Assembly (NCBI GenBank): GCA_964016985.1
Contig: OZ024826.1
Coordinates: 40,093,070 to 40,157,069 of the forward strand
Length of the DNA stretch: 64,000 bases
Direction: 5' to 3'
From: Anodontia alba
Lineage: Eukaryota > Mollusca > Bivalvia > Lucinida > Lucinidae
This document shows, in pieces, positions 41,765-52,263 of this stretch; position 1 is the first letter of the stretch, and each line of letters starts with the position of its first letter. Below the pieces are notes generated by a model that saw nothing but the letters and a program-made list of their open reading frames with translations, had not been told where the DNA came from and searched no databases. The position numbers were made by a program, and so were the translations under genes.

Positions 41765-41994
41765 GGCCCCGAGGTTATAAAACTTTTTTCATGCTCAACT
41801 CAACTGAGCATGAAATTTCACCTGGTCATAAAAATACCAACAATTAAAAAAATTTTCATGCTCAACCCAGCTGAGCATGCTCAGCTGAGTTCAGCATGAA
41901 AGGTTTTAAAAAATTGTATGTTAAGATTTATAAGCAAAATGAATTTCATGCACAGCTGAGTTCAGCATGAAAAAAGTTTTATAACCTCGGGGCC
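41765..41994. mobile_element. Fold-back MITE, family I
   Basis: GGCCCCGAGGTTATAAAACT to AGTTTTATAACCTCGGGGCC, perfect ends; CATGCTCAACTCAACTGAGC arms. Confidence 0.85.
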
Positions 41995-42249
41995 TGATCT
42001 TCATTTTCACTGCTAACGTATCTCAAAGGCAACTTTTCTTTGTGGCACAACTCTTTAACAACATATGTAACTACTACTATTTGTAGGCGAACATCAAAAT
42101 GGATTTACAAATAACAATTATCACACAATCTATAAATCAGCACTTATTCAATATAAAATTCAAATAAATAAATTATACCATATCAACCCTAAATATATGC
42201 CCAGGTATGCCTGAGCAAACAATGTAGACCAAGATCAAATTAGTAATAA

Positions 42250-42530
42250 TGTTTTCAGAGAAAACAGATGTCTCCCCCTGCCCACCAACCCTTCAGTATT
42301 TCTACTGCTGTGACTTTTGAAAATTAAAGTCATGGTCACCAAAATCTAAACAGCTCTTTGTTATGTCCCAATTACATGTCCATGAAAATTTGGTAAGAAT
42401 CCAACCACTGCTTCACATGATATTGTATAGATAAGAAAGTGCCATGCCAACTCCAATGCACACGCCAATGGGATCCTCACCAAAAATAATATGTCCCCCT
42501 TCTCATAGGTGGGGACATGACCTGGGTCCA
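42250..42530 (+). repeat. Interspersed repeat shared with 59085-59390
   Basis: TTTCAGAGAAAACAGATGTC, CAAAATCTAAACAGCTCTTT and GGTAAGAATCCAACCACTGC recur at the second site. No terminal repeats seen. Confidence 0.5.
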
Positions 42531-42877
42531 CACTGGTTGCCATTCAGTCAGTATTTTTACGGCTTAATCAAAGTCCAATAGACCTGTCCAAATCCCAAGA
42601 CTGATATGATATGATGAGGTACAGCTATATGCAAATATTTAGGGTTATAATGGTAATGCTCCTCTTACATGTATAATATGGACTGTGTCAAGATAAAAGG
42701 GTTCAGCAAATATACAGACATGGAAAGCCTAGTTCAGCCTGAACATCTGCTGTGCAGTCTGAACAGTCCTCACCATTTGCCTATAGAAGTACTGTAAACC
42801 AATTTTCCTTCAGAGGGAGAAACTTTTGCTGTTCAGCAAAGGTCGGAAAAATCTCAGTAATTGCTTTGAGACTTCCA

Positions 42878-43121
42878 GGGCCCAGTTGTTCAAAGCGTCG
42901 TAAGCTTAACGAGCTCGTTAAGGGTCATTTCGTTAACTGTTTTAGTGGATTCAATATACAATATTCTGATATTTTTTGCTGAAAAAATGTGAGTAGCTTT
43001 TGCACTGCAAAAGCTACTCACATTTTTTCAGCAAAAAATTTCAGCATATTTGCGTATCACTCGATGTAAATTTTAACGATACGTTAACTAACGACATCGT
43101 TAGTTTCCAACAACTGGGCCC
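42878..43121. mobile_element. Fold-back MITE, family A
   Basis: GGGCCCAGTTGTTCAAAGCG to CAACTGGGCCC with perfect central hairpin. Confidence 0.86.
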
Positions 43122-43289
43122 TGAATGCCACTATATACGACACAGCTATATCATATTTGACAATGGGTTGGTGTCTTACATCCCTTTCAACATTATTTAA
43201 GCCATATCAAGATATTGTGGGTGATAATGAAAGGCTCTGCGCAATGAAGCACCATACAGTCATGAGCTTAATTCCATCTCCAGCAGGAT

Positions 43290-43483
43290 TTAACCCTTGT
43301 CATGCTGAATAAATTAAGATGCCACGCCTACTTCTAATTTCCAGCCAATCAGATTACTTGATCCGGGTTTTTGATAGAAATTCACATTTTTAATGACAAA
43401 CACTGCTTCTTCAGAAGCCAACTGATCTGGATCTACACTGTTTGCTCAGACAGGGCATGTCATGTTCAGCAAGAGAAGGGTAA
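43290..43483. mobile_element. Family B MITE
   Basis: TTAACCCTTGTCATGCTGAA at the left; right end GCAAGAGAAGGGTAAA has lost the TTAA. Confidence 0.72.
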
Positions 43484-43486
43484 AAC

Positions 43487-43538
43487 CCGGTACCTAGTGA
43501 TATGAAGCCAGCGGTGCTAACCACTCGGCCACCTTGAC
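43487..43538 (-). tRNA. tRNA-like fragment (SINE head or pseudo-tRNA)
   Basis: The minus strand reads AAGGTGGCCGAGTGGTTAGC, a D-arm/box A pattern of serine/leucine-type tRNAs. The box B side is incomplete; not a functional tRNA. Confidence 0.4.
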
Positions 43539-43694
43539 ACTTCTACAATCATATTTACCCTAAGTATTGAGACAGACAGCTGTCACATGAGAAAATGACC
43601 CTTATCACATATACAAAGAATGAAGGCCCAGATCAGCCAGTGCATTTGCCATCTGATAAGGGCCTTCCAGGTCTTCTTACAGTATATTTGGCTA

Positions 43695-43898
43695 CTGTAG
43701 GATAGAACACTATTATTGGGATTCAAAGCAACAATCATGTTAACTAAATAACCATGTTCCTTAGATCAAAAATTTATAGATTATATAGAAAAAATGACCA
43801 TACATGGTCATTTTTCTATATGATCTATACATTTTTGCTTGGATATAATCTAAATCTAAAATGATCTAATACTGAAACATGTTATAGAGCTTCAAGTG
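43695..43898. mobile_element. Family F MITE, diverged
   Basis: ACACTATTATTGGGATTC at the left; hairpin TATAGATTATATAGAAAAAA / TTTTTCTATATGATCTATAC. Confidence 0.65.
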
Positions 43899-44021
43899 CA
43901 TTGCTGAATAGAGAGTAATCAGACTGCAGAATGCACAGACTGATCTGCATCATCGCTAGGTAAACATCAAAAGGTACACTTTCTCATGGTGCTGTGCCTA
44001 TTCTGTCTACTTTCAGCAGGT

Positions 44022-44116
44022 TAAGGGCTGGCATTCATTATGTTAAGCATGGTATGCAAGCCTGTTGCAATAGGCTTGCATACCATGCTGAACACAATGA
44101 AATGTCAGCCTTTAAC
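44022..44116. repeat. 95-bp hairpin
   Basis: AAGCATGGTATGCAAGCCTG / AGGCTTGCATACCATGCT, a long near-perfect stem with outer GGCTGGCATTCATT and AATGAAATGTCAGCC. Confidence 0.8.
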
Positions 44117-44141
44117 CTGCTAGACAATGTTTTAGCATATT

Positions 44142-44342
44142 TCCCTAAGTATTCGAACAGACAGGCGTGAGCAAACAGTGCAGACCCAGATCAAATGCCA
44201 CAGAACAAGGAGTCTGCTCAGGGTCTACACTGTTTGCTGCTCATCCAGCAGCCTTTAGTCACATCAATATATATTAAAACAGCCTTGTACGAATTTTGCA
44301 AAAGTAAGGAGTTAAGCTGGCCAATATTTAGGGTATAAACGG
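44142..44342. mobile_element. Family C element
   Basis: TTTCCCTAAGTATTCGAACA to CCAATATTTAGGGTATAAAC; core CAAACAGTGCAGACCCAGAT. Confidence 0.78.
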
Positions 44343-44470
44343 TAAAATAAAGTTCTTATTTTTTTCTTGAAAACTGTCTTCAACATTTCTCCTTCAGAGA
44401 AAATCTGCATGAAAAAATCAGGCATTTTTTCCCATGAAAAACAGGAAAAAAAGTCACTCTTGTCACATAA
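44343..44470. mobile_element. Degenerate family E element
   Basis: TTCTTGAAAACTGTCTTCAA and CCATGAAAAACAGGAAAAAA. Confidence 0.4.
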
Positions 44471-44499
44471 TATTTGCATAAAGTATTCAGACATTTTAA

Positions 44500-44648
44500 T
44501 TCCTTGCCATACTTGTCCTAACTTTGAACAAGTCTAAATGTCTCTTAAATTTCTTGGATGAGAGGCAAAAAATGCAGATCCTGGTCGGATTCTACACTTA
44601 GTGGCATCTGATCTGGGTCTCCAGTTTGCTCAGACCTGTCTGTCTAAA
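44500..44648. mobile_element. Family C element
   Basis: TGCCATACTTGTCCTAACTT; core hairpin GATTCTACACTTAGTGGCAT; TCAGACCTGTCTGTC. Abuts the family G element. Confidence 0.6.
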
Positions 44649-44650
44649 TA

Positions 44651-44991
44651 CAGTCGACTCTCGATATCTCAAATTCCAAGGGACTCTCTGAAATACTTCA
44701 AGATATCCGTACCTCGACACATCAGATTTACAGAGTTCAGGAAAAATAAATTCGATTAACAACATTTAATAAATATATATGAATTGGACTCTTGAAGTTA
44801 GAGATATTTTGAAAATATTGTGGAAAAGAGGAGAAATTGCTCCTTAGGAGCAATTTCTCCTCTTTTCCACAATATTTTGTTACCTGTTATTAGATTTTCA
44901 TGTTTAGGCAGGGACCAGATTTTCACTTCAAGATAAGCGGTTATTCGAGATAAGAGAGTTCGAGATAGCGAGAGTCGACTGAAAACACAGC
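44651..44991. mobile_element. Pogo/Tigger-like MITE, family G
   Basis: TA|CAGTCGACTCTCGATATCTC to CGAGAGTCGACTG; the right TA has mutated. Central AGGAGAAATTGCTCCTTAGG hairpin. Confidence 0.83.
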
Positions 44992-45247
44992 ATACTCATT
45001 TCAACTAGAACATTTTCAAATTTAAGCATAAAAACCAAAAGCACACATTCTGTCTTACAACAAACAAAAAAAAGATGCATACTTTATTATATTTATTGCA
45101 ATATAACCAGTATATTGGCACAATATTGCACCCCTGATTTCAAACATGCATAAATATTGTTGTACCAGTTCCATTTGTTCTAATAATAGCCGCATCATGT
45201 AATGTACATCTTTTCTCAATGGCCAGCCAGATTTTTTTTCAATCAAA

Positions 45248-45384
45248 AAGTATAAATACCTTTCTTAATTCTCCACAAAAACATGTTATGGGTACTCATT
45301 TGAAATGCCTCAGTGAGGTGCTTCTAATGAGTACCCACAATATATACTTTCCCGATGAAATAAGAAAAATCATCTGGGCCGCAC
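45248..45384. mobile_element. Fold-back element, family D
   Basis: TATGGGTACTCATTTGAAAT and GTGCTTCTAATGAGTACCCA arms. Confidence 0.7.
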
Positions 45385-45610
45385 CATGCAAAAATGTGTC
45401 TTCTGGCATATGCAGACAGTAAAGGCCCAGATCAGACTGCGCATTAGCGCAGTCTGATCTGGACCTTCACTGTCCGCTAATAGAATCATTGGACACTATA
45501 GAATGTATAAATGGAGCACAAATGCCTAGATGAGGCTTTACACATGCCCGGGATGAATCTGAATCATTGCATTATGAGCATGCTAAAAGACACATTTTTA
45601 TTTGGTGTGG
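45385..45610. mobile_element. Interspersed hairpin repeat, family Z
   Basis: GGCCCAGATCAGACTGCGCA / GCGCAGTCTGATCTGGACCT hairpin, then GGACACTATAGAATGTATAA. Lies just downstream of the phosphatase stop codon. Confidence 0.55.
45597..45602 (-). promoter_or_regulatory. Candidate poly(A) signal for the phosphatase gene
   Basis: AATAAA on the minus strand about 160 bases after the stop codon, at the edge of a family Z repeat. Position is plausible; nothing else supports it. Confidence 0.3.
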
Positions 45611-45763
45611 ACCATCTCAACATGCCCCTTTTCCTGGAGCTATGATTATCGGTGGAAAATGAAGGTCCAAATCAGAGTTCCCTAGTCTATCATGGCCCTT
45701 TTACATGTGATGTGGCTCCTATCTAGGCCTTTAGAATACAATCTTATTCACCATAAATCAACA

Positions 45764-45958
45764 CTACTTGAGATCAGCATGGTATTCGCTTAGATGTGCC
45801 ACCGGGCCACCGACAGCCGTCTGCGAGCATCGTCGTACTAAGTCCTCGTAGGAACGTCCATGAAGAAAGCACACTAAAGTAACAGTCATATTGTCACATC
45901 CCAATCCCCCCATTTGGCAATCTGGAGCTAGACATCGTGTCATAAGTTCTTCACATAT
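45764..45958 (-). CDS. PP2C-family Ser/Thr phosphatase, last exon
   Basis: Acceptor TTGTTTCAG, 64 codons from ICEELMTRCLAPDCQ to TAG (stop at 45766-45764). It carries MGGLGCDNMTV, in which the GCDN aspartate is the last metal-binding residue of the PP2C (PPM) fold. The family dephosphorylates Ser/Thr using two Mn/Mg ions and is monomeric. A short hydrophilic tail (about 30 residues ending HADLK) follows the catalytic domain. The phase joins cleanly to the exon ending at 48160 (DPEI|ICEEL). This is the 3' end of a six-exon, 234-codon portion of the gene. The sequence resembles the invertebrate Ptc2/Ptc3-like PP2Cs more than PPM1G or plant types, which is a judgement from memory. Confidence 0.88.
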   Translation of the reverse strand: MCEELMTRCLAPDCQMGGLGCDNMTVTLVCFLHGRSYEDLVRRCSQTAVGGPVAHLSEYHADLK

Positions 45959-45974
45959 CTGAAACAAGATTTTT

Positions 45975-46222
45975 GTTTCTGTTGAGGTTTTACAGCCCAG
46001 TCAACCCAATGGGGTCATGTTGAGCGTGGTCAGTTCACCTAACCACACTTTTACTAGGCAAACTTAGTCCTCTAAGCGGTTAACCAGTATTGTGCACATT
46101 CTTTTGCCAGAAACTGACAACTGCCCTTCTTGAATCAGCAGAAGGGAGCAAATAACCACAGAAAATATTTCATGATCAAATCTCCACAAAATAATGTTGA
46201 TGACCCAGCGCGGGTCAAACTG
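45975..46222 (-). mobile_element. SINE-S in phosphatase intron
   Basis: Minus-strand tail, 3' body and most of the central body. The head is reduced to GGGTCATCAAC next to 46205. Confidence 0.75.
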
Positions 46223-46298
46223 AAACAAGATTATTAATATAACTCATCTTCAGTATCGCTGCATGCAATATACATTATCACTTCAGTGTTGGGATCTG

Positions 46299-46540
46299 AA
46301 CCCATTTGTTCAAAGCATCGTTAGCTTAATGAGCTCATTAGTGGTCAAAATCTTAACTGTTCTAGTAAGTACAATATCTAATTCACAGGTATTTTTGCTG
46401 AAAAATGTGAGTAGCTTTTGCAAATGCAAAAGCTACTCACATTTTTGCAGCAAAAATATTAGCAAATATGCCATATTAAGTGATTAGAGTTTGAATAATA
46501 TGTACAGTAACGACATTGTTAGTTTTGAACAACTGGGCCC
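46299..46540. mobile_element. Fold-back MITE, family A
   Basis: CCCATTTGTTCAAAGCATCG to TTTTGAACAACTGGGCCC; central hairpin intact. Confidence 0.8.
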
Positions 46541-46689
46541 TGATTCACTGAATTTCATAAAGTGGATATTCCCACATCACAGGATTACAGAAGATGCTTG
46601 CACCTTGTAATATCCTGAGATCTGAGAACAGTTATGAGATGTGATAGAGAGATTCAGGTCATGTTACTATGGTAATAATGCATTCCAGT

Positions 46690-47100
46690 TCTTGTGAAAT
46701 GACACATCAACTCTTGTGGGTCATTTTGTGTTGTCTCCAAGAGTAAGGAAGTGACAGAAGAGGTAGTAGATGAGAGGAAACTTAAATGAGCCAGCCCACG
46801 ACAAAACCTACAAGATCTGTGTAACCAGCCAAGACTCAGATCAACCTGTACATCCACCAAGTATGACAAGGGTTTTTGTTTATCCCTCTTTGGATAGCCT
46901 GGAGGCTGTAGAAGGCACACATGTTGAGCAAAGATTGATCAGACTGCATGGATGGGCAGTCTGATCTGAGTCTTTGCTTGTCTTTGTAGGTTTTGTTGTG
47001 CGTTGGTTTAAATAGAGAAAGACGAGGAAAAAAAACTTGCAACAGTGCAGAAACAGAAGAAATACCAAACTCCCCCTTCCCCAACATGCTACAAGTACTT
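46690..47100 (-). mobile_element. SINE-T split by family K
   Basis: ACATCAACTCTTGTGGGTCA and AAGAGGTAGTAGATGAG before, GCAGAAACAGAAGAAATACC and CCCCCTTCCCCAACATGCTA after the K element. Confidence 0.65.
46788..47007. mobile_element. Family K element
   Basis: GAGCCAGCCCACGACAAAAC to TTTTGTTGTGCGTTGGT; TTAAAT on both sides (46782-46787 and 47008-47013) may be the duplication. Confidence 0.68.
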
Positions 47101-47311
47101 GTGACCTTGAAATGAGGTCAAGGTTATCAAAATCAAATCAACTACACTGACCCAGTTTTGTATCTATATAAGAGCCTGTCCTAATCCACCCATTGGTTCA
47201 GGAACAGACTGAACAAAAAACTGTTTTAGGGTCAAAATTTGATAATCTTTGGAGAGCTGTGGCCCTGAAAATGAGGTCAAGGTCAATGAAACCTTATTAG
47301 CCCTTGGTCGG

Positions 47312-47620
47312 TTGATTTAGAGTTTAACTGCCCAGTCAACACTATTGTCGAGTTGGTCAGTTTACGTAACCACACTTTTCCTGCACAAGCAGTTAGCCAG
47401 TACTTGTGGACATTCTTTCACCAGAAACTGATAACTGCCCTATTTGAATCAATGGTCGCCCTATCTGAATCAATGGCTGTCTTATCTGAATCAATGGAAG
47501 AGAGAGAATGATCGTAGAAAATATTTCCTGATCAATCTCCAGGGAAGAATGTCACTGGACCAGCGGAGTTTGAACCTGCCACCTGATCACCAGTCCGACT
47601 GAGCCATCGAGGCCGGCTTA
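47312..47620 (-). mobile_element. SINE-S
   Basis: Full minus-strand copy ending in the head GACTGAGCCATCGAGGCC. The ATTTGAATCAATGG block is locally triplicated. Confidence 0.8.
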
Positions 47621-47672
47621 ACTAGTCATTGGGATATCCCAGTGATATATAACTGCAAGTTAAACAATTTGT

Positions 47673-47973
47673 GTTTGTGTTGAAGTTTTTTGGCCTAGTC
47701 AACCCAAAGGAGTCATGTCAAGCGCGGTCAGTTTACCTAAACACACTTTTACTGAGCAGGCTTAGTCCTCTAAGCGGTTAACCAGTATCATACACATCCT
47801 TTAGCCAGAAACTGACAACTGCCCGTCTTGAATCCGCGGAAGGGAGAGAATGACCATAGAACACATTTCATGATCAATCTCCACCACGAAAGAATGTTGC
47901 TGATCTGGCAGGGATCAGCAACCTCCTGATCACCAGTTGGATGGCCATCCAACTGAGCCACCAAGGCCGGCAC
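47673..47973 (-). mobile_element. SINE-S
   Basis: Full minus-strand copy: tail TTGTGTTTGTGTTGAAG, body, head GAGCCACCAAGGCC. Confidence 0.87.
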
Positions 47974-48159
47974 GAGTTTGATGAAAATTCACCAACTGGC
48001 TCAAAAGATTTAGAGTACAGAAGCTGTCGCACCATTTCAAACAATACATTAAACCTCTAGAATAGCTGACAAACTAAAACAGCTGTCAAATTGATCTAGA
48101 TCTCTAACACAGTTCAGCACAGTAATAATAATGTTTTCTATTTTCAAGTATATACTTAC

Positions 48160-48305
48160 AATCTCTGGATCCATTCGTTGAGCAATTCTAACCCGTACAA
48201 AATCCACAACTTCCTGATTGGTTAAAACATCCCATATACCATCACAAGCAAGAACCACAAATTCATAGTCTGTGTTGATGGTCCTTTCTTGTACATCAGG
48301 GAATG
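48160..48305 (-). CDS. PP2C-family phosphatase, fifth of six visible exons
   Basis: Acceptor TTTCATTGCAG, donor ATT|GTAAGT. It reads two split bases plus 48 codons: FPDVQERTINTDYEFVVLAC then DGIWDVLTNQEVVDFVR. The ACDGIWDVL motif holds a metal-ligand aspartate of the PP2C catalytic centre and is one of the most conserved segments of the family. Phase 1 in, phase 0 out, consistent with its neighbours. Confidence 0.92.
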
Positions 48306-48430
48306 CTGCAATGAAATATACTACGCTTTAGTAATGACCACTTAAACTGAATATTGGGGCAAACATGGTACATGTATGTTGAAACTTCTATGTTTAAGGA
48401 GATTTGAATATACTTGGGCTGTTTTGTTGT

Positions 48431-48656
48431 TTTTTTATTTGGGTTTTACTGCCCTTTCAAGAATATTTCACTTATATCAAGCCGATTGTTCATCAAAGGT
48501 GGGCAAAAACTGGAGAACCCAGGGAAAAACCACCTGACCATCCCTAAGCAGAACTTGACTTTCCCAGGTGACCCGAGCTAGGCATGAACCACAGTGGTGA
48601 GAAACCTAATGGACTAAGAGTCAACTCTCCTATCCACTGGGCTCAGGGGCCCGCCA
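48431..48656 (-). mobile_element. SINE-U
   Basis: Minus-strand copy: GGGTTTTACTGCCCTTTCAA, TTCATCAAAGGTGGGC, and head GGTTCATGCCTAGCTCGGG. Confidence 0.88.
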
Positions 48657-48850
48657 TACTTGGACTTTCCTTTGGGGATATGTCTTTTTGTAAGTCTGAA
48701 TGGACAAGAACCAGAAGTGCACAAACTGGACCCAAACAGCAAGATCAATACACCAGAACATGTTCCAATTTTATCTAATAAATTGAACTAGCTATGAAAA
48801 AGTATGACATTTCAAATATGTAGAATAGTAAATTTGTTAAGCTGAACCCT

Positions 48851-49051
48851 TTAATGCAATAATATTTCAGCACACAACATATTGAAATATTTATCTTGTT
48901 TTTCCCAAAAAACAGGTTTTGACATTTCACATAAATTGTCTCCAAAAGAGACAATTTGCATGAACTGTCCAATCCTGTTTTCCAGGAAAAAATCAGAAAA
49001 TATTGTCAATTTGTGGTCAGCTGAATTTGCCCAGAAAGTGGTACATGTTAA
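48851..49051. mobile_element. TTAA-flanked MITE, family E
   Basis: TTAATGCAATAATATTTCAG to GAAAGTGGTACATGTTAA; GGTTTTGACATTTCACATAA arms. Confidence 0.75.
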
Positions 49052-49300
49052 AGACAGAAACTGATGTCATTAAAACAATAACCAATCAAAAACCACAAAA
49101 CAAAGTACATGTGTAATTTACTTAATATATATTCATATATGTTTATATTCATATATGTTTAAGCAACCAGTAGTTAAATCAGTTTGCCGCCTAGTTTGTT
49201 CTTGGCGTTCCTGACTGAGAGGCATGAAAATCTGTTCCAAAAACAATTAGAGTTTGGTGTTCTCAAGTTATGTTACTGTTATTTGTGTGATTATCCTAGT

Positions 49301-49636
49301 TTGTTTGTTGTTAGTTGGGTTTTACGTCGCTTTCAACAATCTTTCAGACAAATCATGATGGCATCTGGATGTGGCAGGGAGCTCAATGTTCACTTTTAGA
49401 GTGCTGTCTCAATAAAATATGCCCCAGACACATGGCATGATATTCCACCCTGTCACATTATATTGACACCAGGCTGACAAGATCCAGCTCTACTTTCTTA
49501 ATGCTGAGTGCCAATCAAAAGAGCAGCTAGTACCATTTTTTAAAGTCTTTGGTATGACTTGGCCAGGGCTCAAACCTGCAACCTCCTGGTCACAAAGCAG
49601 ATGCTCTACCAACTGAATCACTGTGCTGGAACATGT
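49301..49636 (-). mobile_element. SINE-V
   Basis: The minus strand has tRNA-like head ATTCAGTTGGTAGAGCATCT with box B GGTTTGAGCCCTGG, and 3' end GCGACGTAAAACCCAACTAA. Confidence 0.8.
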
Positions 49637-49689
49637 GATTATCCTATACAAGAGTTAGCAAGAACATAGCACCTAGGGGCACCCTTGGA

Positions 49690-49876
49690 GATTTTCAATT
49701 ATTTTTACAAGGAAACAGCTTTTGTGACTTCCTGATTGATTTCCTACACACCAAGCCCTTTCTGCAAAGGGGTCAAATCTAGAGGAAGAAAATCCCATTT
49801 ACAGTACAGCCCTTTTCAGAAAGGAGTTAAAATAATTTTGACCGAGCTGCTTCCCACGAAAGTATATCCATCCCTC
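49690..49876. mobile_element. Fold-back element, family J (diverged)
   Basis: CTGCAAAGGGGTCAAATCTA and inverse-like CCTTTTCAGAAAGG; GAAAGTATATCCATCCCT right end. Confidence 0.5.
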
Positions 49877-50075
49877 TTAACCCTTGTCTTGCTGAATAAA
49901 TTCAGATGCCACACCCGCTTCTAATTTTCAGCCAATCAGATTGTTTGATCTGAATTCTTGCTATAAGTACACACACTTAATGGCAAACAGTGCAGATCCA
50001 AATCAGTTGGCTTCTTCAGAATCTACACCGTTTGCAAAGGCAGGGTATATCCGGATTCAGCAGGACAAGGGTTAA
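49877..50075. mobile_element. TTAA-flanked MITE, family B
   Basis: TTAACCCTTGTCTTGCTGAA to TCAGCAGGACAAGGGTTAA. Confidence 0.87.
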
Positions 50076-50224
50076 GATTTTTCTAGCTATAAAAGTAAAG
50101 GCCCTGATTGGACCAATCACAAGCACAGATTGCTCTGGGATTTTACTATTTACATATTACCAGCACATGACAAAACCAACAAAATGGCATGTGCACCCAG
50201 TTTCAGGTATGTCTGGCTATGAGA

Positions 50225-50365
50225 TTTATTCCTAGAGAAAAATGGTTGGACTATTTGCAAACAGTGGAGATCCTGATCAGACGTCACATTCTACAGCTTC
50301 TGATCTGCGTCTGCACTGTTTGCCAATTACCCTTTTAGGAATCTCCAGACTACAATGGGTTAAAG
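50225..50365. mobile_element. Core-hairpin repeat, family C relative
   Basis: CAAACAGTGGAGATCCTGAT / ATCTGCGTCTGCACTGTTTG. Confidence 0.55.
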
Positions 50366-50469
50366 CTGTAACTATTTGTTCTTCTGGACTGTCTACACTG
50401 TAAGCTCAAGTTTGTTTGTCTCAATACTTAGGATAAAATTATGATAGATATTAAAGCTGTAACTCATAC

Positions 50470-50553
50470 CTGTGACTATCTGTTCTTCTGGACGTTTCTT
50501 ATCATTTTTCTTAAATACAAAATCTCCTAAAGCTCTGGATAATGCTAGATTAC
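50470..50553 (-). CDS. PP2C-family phosphatase, fourth visible exon
   Basis: Acceptor TTTTTACAG, donor CACAG|GTATGA. It reads two split bases, 27 codons and one split base: NLALSRALGDFVFKKNDKKR then PEEQIVT. NLALSRALGDF is a diagnostic PP2C motif; the basic FKKNDKKRPEEQ loop is typical of the Ptc2/Ptc3-like group. Confidence 0.93.
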
Positions 50554-50601
50554 CTGTAAAAATAAAGTACCAAAGTGAGCACTGATAAATGTAACAACTT
50601 T

Positions 50602-50735
50602 TTAATGCTTAGAATGCTGGAAAAAAATTTCAGCGGATGACATTTTGAAATATTTTTCTTATGTTTCCCACCAAATAGAATAAGACATTTCGTGCAGACT
50701 GTCTCCTCTAGGATAGAGTGATAAAGTGTGAAGTT
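50602..50735. mobile_element. Family E element, 5' half
   Basis: TTAATGCTTAGAATGCTGG, TTTCAGCGGATGACATTTTG; the right arm is eroded. Confidence 0.6.
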
Positions 50736-50821
50736 TTACAGCATAAGACAAAGTTATACAGCTTCATTTATTTTTGTTTCCAATGCCAAAATTACCCCCC
50801 TAATATCATACATGTGAAGAT

Positions 50822-50935
50822 TTAAAGGAATGGACATATTTTCAGGGGAGGCAACTATGTCAATGTTTCTACCCTTCTGAAAAGGGGTCTACTTTAAATG
50901 AAAAGACTTTGCTCCTATTGTAACAAATCCATTTC
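50822..50935. mobile_element. Family J element, partial
   Basis: GGACATATTTTCAGGGGAGG, CTTCTGAAAAGGGGTCTACT; only the left half. Confidence 0.6.
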
Positions 50936-50959
50936 ACTACCAGCTGATGTCTAAAATTC

Positions 50960-51072
50960 TGCTAGATGAGTGGCAAACAGTACAGAACCTGATCAGAAAT
51001 GGCAGAATGCAGTGTCTGATCTTGGTCTACACTGTTTGCTTCGGCCTATCTGTCCTAATATAAAGGGTTAAT
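50960..51072. mobile_element. Family C element
   Basis: CAAACAGTACAGAACCTGAT / GATCTTGGTCTACACTGTTT; CCTATCTGTCCTAATATAAA at the right, ending 12 bp before an exon border. Confidence 0.6.
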
Positions 51073-51083
51073 GTGATACCTAC

Positions 51084-51225
51084 CATTAACTCTGTTAAAC
51101 TCCACCCATCCTCCAGCTTGTATAATTCTGCGAGTCTCTGCCTCATTGCCTGGTTTATGGTCATGTGAGAGAGGCTCTGCCTTTCCCTTTACACTAGCTA
51201 TTGCACGCGAGTCCCCTACATTGCC
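51084..51225 (-). CDS. PP2C-family phosphatase, third visible exon
   Basis: Acceptor TTTTCTTCAG, donor AATG|GTAGGT. It reads 47 codons plus one split base: GNVGDSRAIASVKGKAEPLS, HDHKPGNEAETRRIIQAGGW, VEFNRVN. GNVGDSRA is the classical PP2C strand-turn, HDHKP and the RIIQAGGWV segment follow in canonical order. The split G completes the next exon's glycine. Confidence 0.95.
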
Positions 51226-51371
51226 CTGAAGAAAACAAATAGTTTATAAGTAGATTAACTCTTGAAGTGATAATTACAACTGCAATGACAATGCAGAAAC
51301 AGAAGAAATACTAAAATGCCCTCTTCTCTAACCTGCTTCCAGGCCCTTACCACCATACCCCAGACAAGGTA

Positions 51372-51585
51372 AGAGAGGGTTGTTTATTTGGAGTTACGCA
51401 GCCAAGCAACACCATTAAGGTCATGTTGAGCCAGTCAGTTAGCCTATTCAAAAGGCCTTAGTCCTCTAAGTGGTTAACCAGTACTTAGTGCACATACTTT
51501 TGACAGTAACTGACAGTTGCCCTTCTAGAATCAGCAGAAGGAGAATGACAATAGATATTATTTCATGATCAATCCCCAAAATAAT
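51372..51585 (-). mobile_element. SINE-S, diverged
   Basis: TTAGTCCTCTAAGTGGTTAA, AACTGACAGTTGCCCTTCTA; no head. Confidence 0.7.
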
Positions 51586-51587
51586 TA

Positions 51588-51790
51588 CTGTAAATGTCCT
51601 AAAATTTTGTATACCAAAGAGTCTAACAAAATGGCATATGCAAACAGTGCAGACCCAGATCAAACTACTCCTGAAGGAGCAGTCTGATCAGGGTCTATAC
51701 TGTTTGCCATTCCACTAAGTATTTTGAGTAAAATTTAGGCAAAAAAAAAAGTATGGAATAAAGTGTTTGAAATTTTAGGACATTTACCCT
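51588..51790. mobile_element. Family C element, second subtype
   Basis: ACTGTAAATGTCCTAAAATT to AATTTTAGGACATTTACCCT; core TACTCCTGAAGGAGCAG loop. Confidence 0.8.
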
Positions 51791-51892
51791 ATGTGGCAGA
51801 GTTGGGTTTCAACTTGTGAGCCCTGGTTCTGCAGTCAGATACGCTACTGACCGAGCAAGGAGCCCAGTTTTTTGGGGGTTTTCTGGGGTTTT

Positions 51893-52048
51893 TTTGTTGT
51901 TGTTTTTTTTGTTTGTTATTTCTCCAATAAAACGTGTAATGAGTACTCATTGGAACAGCCTTGGTGGGATCATTACAATGAGTACCAAAAAACATGCTTT
52001 TATAGAGAATTAAGAAAATGTCAGCATCTTTTGGTTGAAAAAAGCTGT
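51893..52048. mobile_element. Fold-back element, family D
   Basis: GTAATGAGTACTCATTGGAA and ATTACAATGAGTACCAAAAA arms; AATTAAGAAAATGTCAGC. Confidence 0.62.
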
Positions 52049-52049
52049 A

Positions 52050-52263
52050 TTAACACTTGTCCCGCTGACTCTGGATATACCCTGCCTTTGCAAACAGTGT
52101 AGATCCAGATCAGTTGGCTTCTGAATAAGCCAATTGATCTGGATTTGCACTGTTTGTCATTAAGGATGTGAATTTGTATCAACAACCTGAATCAAGTAAT
52201 CTGACTGGCTGAAAATTAAAAGTGGGCATTGCATCTTAATTTATTCAGCATGGCAAAGGTTAA
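52050..52263. mobile_element. TTAA-flanked MITE, family B
   Basis: TTAACACTTGTCCCGCTGAC to TTCAGCATGGCAAAGGTTAA; core hairpin complete. Confidence 0.85.
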
